This document shows, piece by piece, positions 25,344 through 33,578 of a DNA stretch of 64,000 bases (position 1 is the stretch's first letter; each line of letters opens with the position of its first letter). The stretch is taken from positions 4,803,039-4,867,038 of the forward strand of contig NZ_KB912942.1 of assembly GCF_000383915.1 (NCBI RefSeq), written 5' to 3'. The DNA is from Amycolatopsis benzoatilytica AK 16/65 (lineage in GTDB: Bacteria > Actinomycetota > Actinomycetes > Mycobacteriales > Pseudonocardiaceae). The translations under genes and the position numbers were made by a program. The notes beneath the pieces were generated by a model. It was given only the letters and a program-made list of their open reading frames with translations. It did not search any database and had not been told where the DNA came from.

Positions 25344-26102
25344 CTAGCGCAGGGGCATTTCGATATTGGCCCGGCTGACCGACGCGCTTTTCGTCAAGAC
25401 CTCGAGCACGTCGTGGCGCACTCGCTCGCACCTCGCCTTCATAGCGTTGCGCGCCAAGTCCGCGTCGCGCTCGCACAGCCGCCGCAAGACAAGGTCCAGT
25501 TCGCCCGGCGGGCTAGCGACATCCGGAGCGATCAGCAGCACCATGCGCAGCACCCGCTCCAATTCGTCGATTACGTCGACGAGCGCCTTGGTGAGCCGAC
25601 TGTTGCCGCTGAAGTGCGCCATGATGCCTTCGAACTCGATGCCGACCGGCAGCCAGTCGTCGAGGCCGGTTTCGCCCGGCACGTAGGCGAACGACATTTC
25701 CGACAGCTCTTCGAGCCGTTTGAGCGCCGCCGCCGGGATGCCGTTGCGCGCCGCCGCCGCGGCCGCCTCGCCGGACAGCAACGACCGCAGACCGCACAGC
25801 TCGTCGGTGTCCTGCAACGTGATCGGGCTGACCACATATCCCGCGCGCGGGAGCGCGGTGACCAGTCCGTCGCGCCGCAGCCGCGCCAGCGCCTCTCGCA
25901 CCGGCGTCTTGCTGATCTGCCATTGCTGCGCGAGCGACGTCTCGGTGAAACTGCTGCCGGGCGGCAGCGTCAGATCGATGATCTGCCGCCGGATCGCGCG
26001 GTATGCCTGACTCGTCCGGTCCAAGCCGGATTCGTCCTGGCCGACCAGCAGCAGCGCGGGGATGTTCGAGGATCCGGGAAGCAAGTCGTGAATATCGGGC
26101 AC
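25344..26102 (-). CDS. GntR-family regulator, FadR/FCD type
   Basis: A 252-residue regulator. The winged helix spans ~30-95 (SQAYRAIRRQIIDLTLPPG; KTPVREALARLRRDGLV), with an FCD sensor domain after it that carries spaced Arg/Asp/His residues (GLRSLLSGEAAAAAARNG; EFEGIMAHFSGNSRLTKALV). FCD domains bind carboxylates, often with a metal. It lies inside the hyu cluster and is divergent from the aminotransferase, with the TGATATCTTAAC site between, so it probably controls both operons. The GTG start at 26102 gives a ~28-residue leader before the HTH and may be too early. Confidence 0.88.
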   Translation of the reverse strand: MPDIHDLLPGSSNIPALLLVGQDESGLDRTSQAYRAIRRQIIDLTLPPGSSFTETSLAQQWQISKTPVREALARLRRDGLVTALPRAGYVVSPITLQDTDELCGLRSLLSGEAAAAAARNGIPAAALKRLEELSEMSFAYVPGETGLDDWLPVGIEFEGIMAHFSGNSRLTKALVDVIDELERVLRMVLLIAPDVASPPGELDLVLRRLCERDADLARNAMKARCERVRHDVLEVLTKSASVSRANIEMPLR

Positions 26103-26183
26103 TCCGTCAGAATACCAGCTTTTGCCGGTTGATATGGCAGCGAAACAATCCAGTCTTCACTATAAGATACTTACTCTTGTTGT

Positions 26184-26195
26184 TGATATCTTAAC
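26184..26195. promoter_or_regulatory. Shared 12-mer TGATATCTTAAC between gntR and aminotransferase
   Basis: Second exact copy of the 12-mer at 16041, four bases after an ACTCTTG. AAGATA at 26164-26169 is complementary to the TATCTT inside it, giving a wide inverted repeat. It ends five bases before the aminotransferase ATG. Confidence 0.6.
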
Positions 26196-26200
26196 GTGGC

Positions 26201-27349
26201 ATGCTGCTACCCATGTCGCACTCCGCAACCAGTCCCTCCGCCCTCCACGACGTCCCCGCACTCGGCGCGATGACCGCCCGCGACCGCGCTCGCCGAACCG
26301 GCGGCCGGATTCTCCCGCTCATGGGCGCCCCGGTCCTCCCGATGCCCGAGCACGTGCGGGAGGCGGTCCGGCAGGCGATGGACCAACCGGACCCGCGCGA
26401 CAGCCGCGGCCTTCCCGAGCTCCGTGCCGCGATCGCGGCCGAGCTCAGTCCCGGCGTCGATCCCGAACGCCGCCTGCTGGTCACCAACGGAGCGATGCAC
26501 GGTCTTTCGCTCGCCCTGCGCACCTTGCTCGCACCTGGAGACGAGGTGATCGTGCCGACCCCGGCGTACTTCTTCGACGGCGCCATCCGCGAGTCCGGCG
26601 CGACGCCGAAGTACGTCCCGTCCCACAGCGGATGGACGTTCGATCTCGACGGCATGGCGGCCGCGGTGACCTCCCGCAGCCGTGCCGTGCTGCTCTGCAA
26701 TCCGGTCAATCCGACTGGATACCTGCCCGACGCCGAGACCGTCGCCGCGGTAGTCGGTCTCGCCGCCCGGCACGGGCTGTTCGTCGTTTCCGACGATTCA
26801 TGGCAGCATTTCGTTTTCGACGGCCGCCGGCACCATCCGGTGGAAGCGCTCGCGGAAACCTGGCCGCACCTGATCACCGTCACCAGCCTCAGCAAGTACT
26901 ACGCACTCGCGACCTGGCGGCTGGGCTACGTGCTCGCGCCGCCCGCGGTCGTAGACGCGATGGAACGCCGCTTGCAGTGGGAAGCAGTGTGCTGCGGCGC
27001 GATTCCGCAGCATGCTGCCGCGGCCGCGCTCACCGGTCCGCGCGAGTGGCTCGACCGCGCTTTGTCGACCTACCAGCGAAAGCGCGATCTAGTCTGCGCC
27101 GGGGTCGAGGCCAGCGGGCTCCCCGCCCCGGTGCGCCCCGGCGGCGGCGCGTTCCTACTCGCCGACTGCGCCCGCCTCGGCGACACCCCGGACGCCATCG
27201 ACCGGGCATTGCTGCGCAACGGGATCGCGACCATCCGCGGAACCGACCTGCACGCCCCGGAAAGCCATGTCCGAATCACCTTCGGCGCAGCCGAACCGGT
27301 GCTGGAGGAGCTGGTCGGCGCGCTCAGCCAGGCATGCCGGGAGTCCTAG
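26201..27349 (+). CDS. PLP-dependent aminotransferase, class I/II
   Basis: A 382-residue fold-type I aminotransferase. It has CNPVNPTGYLP, the pyridine-ring Asp in VVSDDSWQHF, and the PLP lysine in SLSKYYALATWRLGYV; the C-terminal Arg in SHVRITFG binds the substrate carboxylate. It resembles aspartate/aromatic transaminases. An ATG at 26213 (MSHSATS) is an equally plausible start; neither has a clear ribosome site, so the mRNA may be leaderless. Its regulatory box matches that of hyuA, placing it in the same pathway. Confidence 0.88.
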   Translation: MLLPMSHSATSPSALHDVPALGAMTARDRARRTGGRILPLMGAPVLPMPEHVREAVRQAMDQPDPRDSRGLPELRAAIAAELSPGVDPERRLLVTNGAMHGLSLALRTLLAPGDEVIVPTPAYFFDGAIRESGATPKYVPSHSGWTFDLDGMAAAVTSRSRAVLLCNPVNPTGYLPDAETVAAVVGLAARHGLFVVSDDSWQHFVFDGRRHHPVEALAETWPHLITVTSLSKYYALATWRLGYVLAPPAVVDAMERRLQWEAVCCGAIPQHAAAAALTGPREWLDRALSTYQRKRDLVCAGVEASGLPAPVRPGGGAFLLADCARLGDTPDAIDRALLRNGIATIRGTDLHAPESHVRITFGAAEPVLEELVGALSQACRES

Positions 27350-27434
27350 CGGTACCGGTTTCGCGGCGTCGCCGAAGTCCGCTACTCTCGGTGCGGCATT
27401 TATCACAGTGTCAGCACGCTGGAGGTCTGCGTCG

Positions 27435-28280
27435 ATGTCCGACCCACTCAACGCACCGCCCGGAGTCGACCCGACCAAGTCGAGTGTCGCGCGTCTCTAC
27501 GACTATCTCCTCGGCGGGAAAGACAACTACGAGATCGACCGGCAGGTCGCCCGCGAGATGGCGGCGGCGGTGCCGGAGATCGCGCAGACCGCGTTGGAGA
27601 ACCGGAACTTCCTGATCCGCGCCTGCCGCTTCCTCGCCTTCAGCGCGGGCGTCCGGCAGTACATCGACTGCGGGTCCGGGCTGCCGACGACGGAAAACGT
27701 GCACCAGGTCGTGCAGCGCGCGGACCCGACGGCGAAGGTCGTCTACGTGGACTACGACCCGGTGGTGGCCAGCCACGGCCGGGCGCTGCTGGACGAGAAC
27801 GACTTCACCGAGTACATCCAGGCCGACATCTTCGACCCGATGAGCATCCTCGACAACCCGACGGTGCAGAACCACCTCGACTGGAACGAGCCGATCGCGG
27901 TCCTGTTCATCGCGGCGCTGCACCACCACAAGGGCGACCGCGGCGCACCGGCCGCGGTGACCAAGAAGTTCGTCGACCGGCTTCCCTCCGGCTCCTTCCT
28001 GGCGATCACCCACCTGATCGACGCGGCCGACAGCTCGCCGGACGACCAGGCGGTGCAGGACCTGGTCGAGGCGATCCACAAGGGCTCGATGAAGGACGTC
28101 ACCGCGCGCACCCGCGAGGAGATCACCCAGCTGTTCCACGACCTGGAGATGATCCCGACCGGACCCGGCCGGCCCGCCGAGATCGTCGCGATTTCCGACT
28201 GGTGGCCGGACGGCCCGCGGCTGGGCGGGCAGACCGTCGCACAGCGGATCATGGCCGGCGGGGTGGCCCGGAAGCCCTGA
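27435..28280 (+). CDS. SAM-dependent methyltransferase, DUF574 family
   Basis: A 281-residue protein of the S-adenosyl methyltransferase family once called DUF574. It shows the near-invariant opening SVARLYDYLLGGKDNYEIDR, then YIDCGSGLPTTENVHQV and VYVDYDPVVASHGRALL as SAM-fold motifs. The family is expanded in Streptomyces and Amycolatopsis and its substrates are mostly unknown. ATG 27435 has GGAGG nine bases upstream. The gene is monocistronic and ends at a T-tailed hairpin. Confidence 0.92.
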   Translation: MSDPLNAPPGVDPTKSSVARLYDYLLGGKDNYEIDRQVAREMAAAVPEIAQTALENRNFLIRACRFLAFSAGVRQYIDCGSGLPTTENVHQVVQRADPTAKVVYVDYDPVVASHGRALLDENDFTEYIQADIFDPMSILDNPTVQNHLDWNEPIAVLFIAALHHHKGDRGAPAAVTKKFVDRLPSGSFLAITHLIDAADSSPDDQAVQDLVEAIHKGSMKDVTARTREEITQLFHDLEMIPTGPGRPAEIVAISDWWPDGPRLGGQTVAQRIMAGGVARKP

Positions 28281-28303
28281 GCGGGCGCTGAGTTTCGACG
28301 CGA

Positions 28304-28359
28304 GGGCCGGTGCTCCGGCCGGACAGCTTCGGCTGTTCCGGCGGAGCACCGGCCCTTTT
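28304..28359 (+). terminator. Intrinsic terminator with T-run
   Basis: Arms GGGCCGGTGCTCCG (28304-28317) and CGGAGCACCGGCCC (28342-28355), with an inner GGACAG/CTGTTCC hairpin, followed by TTTT. One of the few classical U-tailed terminators here. Confidence 0.75.
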
Positions 28360-28449
28360 CGGGTGCCCGGCCGTCTCGATCCGGTGCCGTCCCCGCGACC
28401 AGGTCACCGCCGCCAGCGGACCGGACGGCAACCCGGCACCCGCGCTGGC

Positions 28450-29976
28450 TCACTGCGCGACCAATTCCGGTTCCGCGGCCGGTTCCGGAGCAGTCGAACG
28501 CCGCAAAGCCACCATCCCGACGACTGCGAACACCACCACGACAGCGGCGCCGATCCCGGCCACCGTGTGCAGCCCCGACGAGAACGCGTCCCGCGCGGCA
28601 GCCAGCAACTGCTCCCCGACGCGCCCCGGCAGCGTCGCCGACGCCTCGATCGCCCCGGCGATGCTGTCGGTCGCCTGCGCGGCCGCCGGTGCCGGAACCC
28701 CGGCCGGGACGACGATCCCGCCGCGGTACACCGCCGTCGCGACGCTGCCGAACACCGCGATCCCCATCGCTATCCCGAATTCCGCGCTGGTCTCGGACAT
28801 CGCCGAGGCCGCCCCCGCCCGCCGCGGCGAGACCGAGCCGACCACCATTTCGGTGCACAGCACGCCCTGCGGTCCCATGCCGAAGCTGGCGATCGCCATG
28901 CCCAGCACCACGAACGGCACGCCGCCGGTCCCGCCGGCGAGCGTGAACAGCACGATCCCGCCCGCCGCCACGAGCATTCCGAAGCCCAGCACGAACTCCG
29001 GCCGGTACCGGCGCGCCAGCCGCGGCGCGATCATCGAGCCGACGACCACCGCGAGCGCCTGCGGAACCAGCAGCAGGCCCGCGTCCACGGTGTTCAGTCC
29101 GGCGACCATCTGCAGGTACTGGCTGACCAGCATGAACACCCCGCCCATGGTGACCGCGCCGACCAGCATGATCGCCACCGCCGCGCTGAACGCGCGCACC
29201 CGGAACAAGCCGAGGTCGAGCAGCGGGTGTTCCAGCCGCTGCTGCCGCCGGACGAAAACGGCGCCGATCGCGAGACCGGCCGCGAGCACGAACAGTTCGA
29301 ACAGAGACAAACCGTTCTTGGCGATTTCCTTGAGCGCGTAGATCACCGGCAGGATCGCGCCGAGCGACAGCGCGACGCTGGCGAGGTCAAGGCGTCCGGC
29401 GGCGGGATCGCGGTACTCCGGCAGCAGCTTCGGCGCGGTGGTGAGCAGCAGGATCATCACCGGCACGCCGAGCAGGAACACCGAGCCCCAGCGGAAATGC
29501 TCCAGCAGGAAGCCGCCGGCCACCGGACCGGCCACCATGCCGCCCATGAAGCAGCTCATCCAGACCGCGATCGCGGCGCTGCGCTCCTTGGGGTCCGGGA
29601 ACATGTTGCTGATCAGCGCGAGCGTCGACGGCATCAGCGTCGCGCCGGCGACCCCGAGCACCGCGCGCGCCGCGATGAGCATCTCCGGACTGGTCGAGAA
29701 CGCCGCCGCGACCGACGCGAGCCCGAACGCCGCACTGCCCGCCATCAGCAGCTTCCGCCGCCCGATCCGGTCGCCGAGGGTGCCCATCGTGACGAGGAAC
29801 CCGGCGATCATGAAGCCGTAGATGTCGATGATCCAGAGCAGCTGCGTGCTGGACGGCCGCAGGTCCGCGGCGAGGTGCGGAACCGCGAGGTGCAGCACGC
29901 TCATGTCCAGCGACAGCAGCACGGTCGGCAGGGCCAGCACCGCCAGGCCCAGCCATTCTCGTCGTCCTGCGCTCAT
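28450..29976 (-). CDS. MFS multidrug efflux pump, DHA2 (14 TM)
   Basis: A 508-residue transporter of the QacA/SmvA-type DHA2 family. TM1 carries LSLDMSVLHLAVPHLAADLR (motif D1), the loop is GTLGDRIGRRKLLMAGSAAF (motif A), and motif C is GVAGATLMPSTLALI. About 14 TM segments are predicted, with FVRRQQRLEHPLLDLGLFR typical of the central loop. It expels cationic or amphipathic drugs with protons. The ATG at 29976 has GGGAGACGGG upstream. It is divergent from the MerR-clamp gene 200 bp away and may be its regulatory target. Confidence 0.92.
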   Translation of the reverse strand: MSAGRREWLGLAVLALPTVLLSLDMSVLHLAVPHLAADLRPSSTQLLWIIDIYGFMIAGFLVTMGTLGDRIGRRKLLMAGSAAFGLASVAAAFSTSPEMLIAARAVLGVAGATLMPSTLALISNMFPDPKERSAAIAVWMSCFMGGMVAGPVAGGFLLEHFRWGSVFLLGVPVMILLLTTAPKLLPEYRDPAAGRLDLASVALSLGAILPVIYALKEIAKNGLSLFELFVLAAGLAIGAVFVRRQQRLEHPLLDLGLFRVRAFSAAVAIMLVGAVTMGGVFMLVSQYLQMVAGLNTVDAGLLLVPQALAVVVGSMIAPRLARRYRPEFVLGFGMLVAAGGIVLFTLAGGTGGVPFVVLGMAIASFGMGPQGVLCTEMVVGSVSPRRAGAASAMSETSAEFGIAMGIAVFGSVATAVYRGGIVVPAGVPAPAAAQATDSIAGAIEASATLPGRVGEQLLAAARDAFSSGLHTVAGIGAAVVVVFAVVGMVALRRSTAPEPAAEPELVAQ

Positions 29977-30142
29977 TGCCCGTCTCCCGTCGATCAGTGG
30001 TCTCACGGAAGCGACGATCGGAGCCAGGGCGGATCGACATCGGCGGCGAAAAAGATTTCGGTGCGGTTCGACGGACGGTGTTTCCGCAGGTCGACCGCCT
30101 GCCGAGGGCACCGCGCGCTGCCCTGCTGGTTGTCCGTCTCGG

Positions 30143-30173
30143 TTGACCTTCAAGCCGCTTGAACCCTGATGAT
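30143..30173 (+). promoter_or_regulatory. MerR-type promoter with 19-bp spacer
   Basis: TTGACC (-35, 30143-30148), 19-bp spacer, GATGAT (-10, 30168-30173). The spacer contains the perfect palindrome TTCAAG-CCG-CTTGAA (30149-30163). A 19-bp spacer with a central dyad is the hallmark of MerR-activated promoters. The predicted transcription start falls at about 30180, the GTG of the MerR gene. Confidence 0.75.
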
Positions 30174-30179
30174 GGGCAG

Positions 30180-31214
30180 GTGCCCAACCTGCTCACTATC
30201 GGTGCGTTCGCCCGCCGTTGCGGCCTCACCGCCAGCGCGCTGCGCTTCTACGCGGATTCCGGCCTTGTCCGGCCGGTCCGGGTGGACGGCGAATCCGGCT
30301 ACCGCTACTACTCGCCAAGCCAAGTGGGCGAGGCACTGCTCGTCCGGCAGCTGCGCGAAATCGGCCTGCCGCTGGAACGCGTGGCGGCGGTTCTCGCCGC
30401 GGACCGAGGCGAAGCCGCGCGGATCGTCGACAACCACGTCGCCAGCCTGACCTCGCAGGCACGGGCGGCGCGCGCCACGGCCGCCGAACTGAAAGCCGCA
30501 CTGGGCGGGTCAGCGGCTCCCGCTTCCTCCGTCGTGGTCACCGGCCCGGTCTTCACCGCCGCCGTCGAACAGGTCCTCACCGCCGCGACGCAGGAGTTGC
30601 CGGAGCTCAACAGCCTGCGCCTGGAAGTCTCCGCCGGAACGATCGTGCTCACCGCGACCGACCGGTACCGGCTCGCCACCCGCACTCTGGCCACCGCCGA
30701 ACCGGACCCAGCCGAGTGGACCGCCACCATCGACGCCGACGACCTGCGGCTCGTCCTGCCCTGGACCCGTGGCCACCACCGACTGCGGCTGAGCGCCCGA
30801 GCAGGCAGCGTCGGTTTCGACGGCGGCGACGGAGCGGTCCGCACCTGCCGGACGCTCAGCGACCCCTTCCCCGACTACCGCCTGATGCTCGATTCCCTGC
30901 CCTCAGCGCGCACGCGGACCGTCGTGTCACGCGCCGCTTTGCTGTCCAGTGTGGAGCGACAGTACTCGCCACGGATCCGGCTCTCCTTCGAGGAAGCGAA
31001 AGTAACCGTTGCGGCCGAGGTAATTCCGGCTGTCCACACTGGACCACCGAGCTCGCTGGAGTTCGCGGCGAACACGCTGTACCCGGCTCTTCGCACCGCC
31101 GTCGGACCGGACGTGATGCTGGACATCGCCGCGCCGCACCTTCCCGTCGTCGTGCGCTCCGCCGACGACGGCGACTTGACGACCCTCGCGATGCCGCTGG
31201 AAGGGAAGAACTGA
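30180..31214 (+). CDS. MerR regulator fused to DnaN-like sliding-clamp domains
   Basis: A 344-residue fusion. Residues 1-~100 are a MerR winged helix and coiled coil (LTIGAFARRCGLTASALRFY; GYRYYSPSQVGEALLVRQL). Residues ~120-344 follow the beta-clamp pattern, matching domains II and III of DnaN: LEVSAGTIVLTATDRYRLAT, SDPFPDYRLML, LEFAANTLYPALRTA and a C-terminal LTTLAMPLEGKN like the clamp's MPV end. No clamp domain I is present. The role is unknown; it may be a sensor or a scaffold. Start GTG 30180 coincides with the predicted transcription start, so the mRNA looks leaderless. Its stop overlaps the next ATG by one base. Confidence 0.85.
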   Translation: MPNLLTIGAFARRCGLTASALRFYADSGLVRPVRVDGESGYRYYSPSQVGEALLVRQLREIGLPLERVAAVLAADRGEAARIVDNHVASLTSQARAARATAAELKAALGGSAAPASSVVVTGPVFTAAVEQVLTAATQELPELNSLRLEVSAGTIVLTATDRYRLATRTLATAEPDPAEWTATIDADDLRLVLPWTRGHHRLRLSARAGSVGFDGGDGAVRTCRTLSDPFPDYRLMLDSLPSARTRTVVSRAALLSSVERQYSPRIRLSFEEAKVTVAAEVIPAVHTGPPSSLEFAANTLYPALRTAVGPDVMLDIAAPHLPVVVRSADDGDLTTLAMPLEGKN

Positions 31215-31702
31215 TGTCGGACCCGATGCTCGCCGAGATCACCGCCGCCGTGACCGTGGGCCGGACTGGCGACGCAGACGCGGCGCGCGCCCGGCTGCGA
31301 GACCTCTGGGACGAAATCGGTCCCGGCGGCGATCCTTTCCACCGGTGCGTTCTCGCGCACTACCAGGCGGACCTGTTCGCCGATCCGGCCGAAGCACTGG
31401 TCTGGGACGTGCGGGCCCTGGACGCGGCCGCGACCGTCACCGATGAGCAGGTCCAGGCGCATTCCGCCGGGACGCAGGTAGCCGGGTTCTACCCGTCTCT
31501 GCACCTGAACCTCGCGGACAACTTCCGCCGCCTCGGCTCGTTTCCCGCCGCCGAACACCACATCGCCGAAGCCCGCCGCCGGCAGGACGCCCTCGGCGAC
31601 GACGCCTACGGAGCCCTGCTCCGCCAGGCGATCAGCGAGGTAGCCGAGGCCATCGCCCACCGGTCCACGGAGAGGCGGGCCACCGCGCCAGGGGTGGGAT
31701 AG
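31214..31702 (+). CDS. Helical-repeat partner protein of MerR-clamp
   Basis: A 162-residue all-helical acidic protein. Helix pairs such as PFHRCVLAHYQADLFADPAE and LHLNLADNFRRLGSFPAAE followed by HHIAEARRR look like two or three tetratricopeptide-type repeats. No enzyme motif is visible. The stop/start overlap (TGATG) with the MerR-clamp gene shows tight coupling and suggests a physical partner. The tail (TERRATAPGVG) ends just before a long palindrome. Confidence 0.7.
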   Translation: MSDPMLAEITAAVTVGRTGDADAARARLRDLWDEIGPGGDPFHRCVLAHYQADLFADPAEALVWDVRALDAAATVTDEQVQAHSAGTQVAGFYPSLHLNLADNFRRLGSFPAAEHHIAEARRRQDALGDDAYGALLRQAISEVAEAIAHRSTERRATAPGVG

Positions 31703-31708
31703 GTCAAC

Positions 31709-31763
31709 GTCCGTGAAGGGCGCCCTGGGGGAATCTGATTCCCTCAAGGGGCCCTTCACGGAC
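31709..31763. repeat. Dispersed GTGAAGGG palindrome, also terminator
   Basis: Outer arms GTCCGTGAAGGG (31709-31720) and CCCTTCACGGAC (31752-31763), with an inner GGGAAT/ATTCCC hairpin around CTG. It sits 6 bp after the stop of the helical-repeat gene. Confidence 0.75.
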
Positions 31764-31903
31764 TGCTGGAGCACGCGGCGGTCGGTCCGGCGTGCCGCTT
31801 CGCCAGCGCGGGCCCCGGCTCGGACCGGCAACCCTCAAGTAGCTCGATCGAGTGAACCTTCGCGCCAATCCCGCGCAACCGGACAATCCCCCCGTATTCC
31901 AGG

Positions 31904-31954
31904 CCGTGAAGGACCCCTTGAGGGAATCTGATTCCGGCGCGGGGCCCTTCACGG
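31904..31954. repeat. Dispersed GTGAAGGG palindrome, also terminator
   Basis: Arms CCGTGAAGGACCCC (31904-31917) and GGGGCCCTTCACGG (31941-31954) around AGGGAATCTGATTCC. It ends 4 bases from the stop of the minus-strand Fis-type activator. With the copy 140 bp away it brackets a non-coding gap. Confidence 0.75.
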
Positions 31955-31958
31955 ACAG

Positions 31959-33578
31959 TTAGCCCGGCACCTTCAGTGCCCGCATCCGCGCGTACAGCGT
32001 CGTCCGCGAGATCCCCAGCGCGCCGGCCGCCTTGACCTTGTTCCCGCCGGCCGACCGCAGGGCCGCCACGATCGCGTTCCGCTCGGCCCGTTCGATCGGA
32101 GCCAGCTCGTGCCCGGAGGCGTCCGCCAGCAGCGTCGGCGGCAGGTCGGCCGGGCCGATCGCGCCTGCCGATCGCTTGCGGATCGCCTGCCCGAGCACCC
32201 CGCGCAGCTCGGGCAGGTTTCCCGGCCAGTCGTACGAGCCGAGGATCCGCATCGCGCCGGGCGTGATGTTGTGCGTTCGCCCAGCCCCGAGTTCCGCCAG
32301 CATCCGCATCGCGACCTCGGGGAAGTCCGAGCGATGCGCCAGCGGCAGCAGCTCGACGCTCTCCGCGCACGACGCGACCAGCGCCCGCTCCGGCCCGCTC
32401 AGCCCCTCGCGCGGTCCGGTGGTCAGGACCAGATTCGGCCCCGCTCCGGTGGCGGCGTGCCGGGCCACCAGGTCGACCAGCTCAGCGGGCAGCAGATCCG
32501 CGCCGTCGACGCAGATGGTTCCGCTCCCTGCCTCGACCGCGGTCTGAAACTGCGCCGCCCACACCGCGGATCCGCCCAGCACCGCCTGCGCACCGGTCAG
32601 CAGCGTGCACGCGGGTGCGCGCAGCTGGGCTTCCGTCGTGCGGCCGGCCCCCGGCGGGCCGGAGATGTGCACATGCCCGATCGCGGCGGGCGAAACCTGC
32701 CGGACGCGGCCGCGCCGGCGGGTCTCGCCCGTGCCCAGCGGACGGATCTCGACCAGCACCCCGCCGCGAGCGCCGGAAACCGGTTCGGCGCGGACCCGGA
32801 CGCGCTGCCCGGACCGCAGCTCGGTCTCCATTTCGGACGGTCCGGCGACCTCGCCGGCGAGGTTCCACAGCTGCGCGACATCCGAACCGTCCAGCAGGTC
32901 CGCGGCGGCCTGATTGCACAGCAGCAGGTCCGGGCCGATCGCGACCACCGGCCGGGTGCGCCGCGACGCCGCCTGGAACGCGGCCAGCAACGACCGTTCG
33001 GACACTTTGCTGCCCTCGAGAAGCTGTCGCTCGATCTCCTCCACGGCCTTCGCGACCAGCGGTGCGAGCAGCGGGTTCGCCTCGGCGGCCAGCAGGGTGA
33101 TGTCCAGCGCGCCCTCCAGCCTGCGGGTCACCGGATGGAAAATCGGGTGCCCGTAACAGCTGAAGCCGCGCAGCGCCTCGGCGTAGTGCTCTTCGCCGTG
33201 CACCACGATGCTCGACCGAGTCTCCAGCGCGGTGCCCGGACCGTTGGTGCCGACCACGTCTTCCAGCAGGCAGGAGCCTATTTCCAGGCCCAGCTCCTCG
33301 AAGCAGTCCTCGGCCGCGCGATCGGCGCTCCACCGGTGCACCATCCGGCCCTCGTGGTCGACGAGCACAGTGGACATCGCGGTACCGGCGAGCCGCTCGT
33401 CCAGGTCTTCCAGCACCGGGGCGGCGGCGGACAGCAAGTGGCTGGCCGGGTCGACCTCCGCGGTCCGCAGATCGAGCAGCGCGGTGGCGGGCGCCAGACC
33501 GGCGAGCGAGGCACGGTGCCAGGACTGGGCGATCGGTTCCCGCAGCGCCACGCTGCGCGAGGACGTCATCGAGCTCAC
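31959..33578 (-). CDS. Fis/AcoR-type GAF activator with degenerate AAA domain
   Basis: A 539-residue regulator. A GAF-type sensor occupies ~60-210 (STVLVDHEGRMVHRWSADRA; GTNGPGTALETRSSIVVHGE), then a PAS-like segment, then a remnant sigma54-activator ATPase whose Walker A reads GPPGAGRT (Arg for Lys) and which lacks GAFTGA. The C-terminus is a Fis-type HTH (NAIVAALRSAGGNKVKAAGA; LGISRTTLYARMRAL). Actinobacteria lack sigma54, so it must work with another holoenzyme. GTG 33578 has GGAG upstream. It is divergent from the molybdenum hydroxylase, its probable target. Confidence 0.85.
   Translation of the reverse strand: MSSMTSSRSVALREPIAQSWHRASLAGLAPATALLDLRTAEVDPASHLLSAAAPVLEDLDERLAGTAMSTVLVDHEGRMVHRWSADRAAEDCFEELGLEIGSCLLEDVVGTNGPGTALETRSSIVVHGEEHYAEALRGFSCYGHPIFHPVTRRLEGALDITLLAAEANPLLAPLVAKAVEEIERQLLEGSKVSERSLLAAFQAASRRTRPVVAIGPDLLLCNQAAADLLDGSDVAQLWNLAGEVAGPSEMETELRSGQRVRVRAEPVSGARGGVLVEIRPLGTGETRRRGRVRQVSPAAIGHVHISGPPGAGRTTEAQLRAPACTLLTGAQAVLGGSAVWAAQFQTAVEAGSGTICVDGADLLPAELVDLVARHAATGAGPNLVLTTGPREGLSGPERALVASCAESVELLPLAHRSDFPEVAMRMLAELGAGRTHNITPGAMRILGSYDWPGNLPELRGVLGQAIRKRSAGAIGPADLPPTLLADASGHELAPIERAERNAIVAALRSAGGNKVKAAGALGISRTTLYARMRALKVPG

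Noticed and set aside
31959..33578. Sigma54-dependent activator
   Set aside because: No GAFTGA and Walker A Lys replaced; actinobacteria are not known to carry sigma54.
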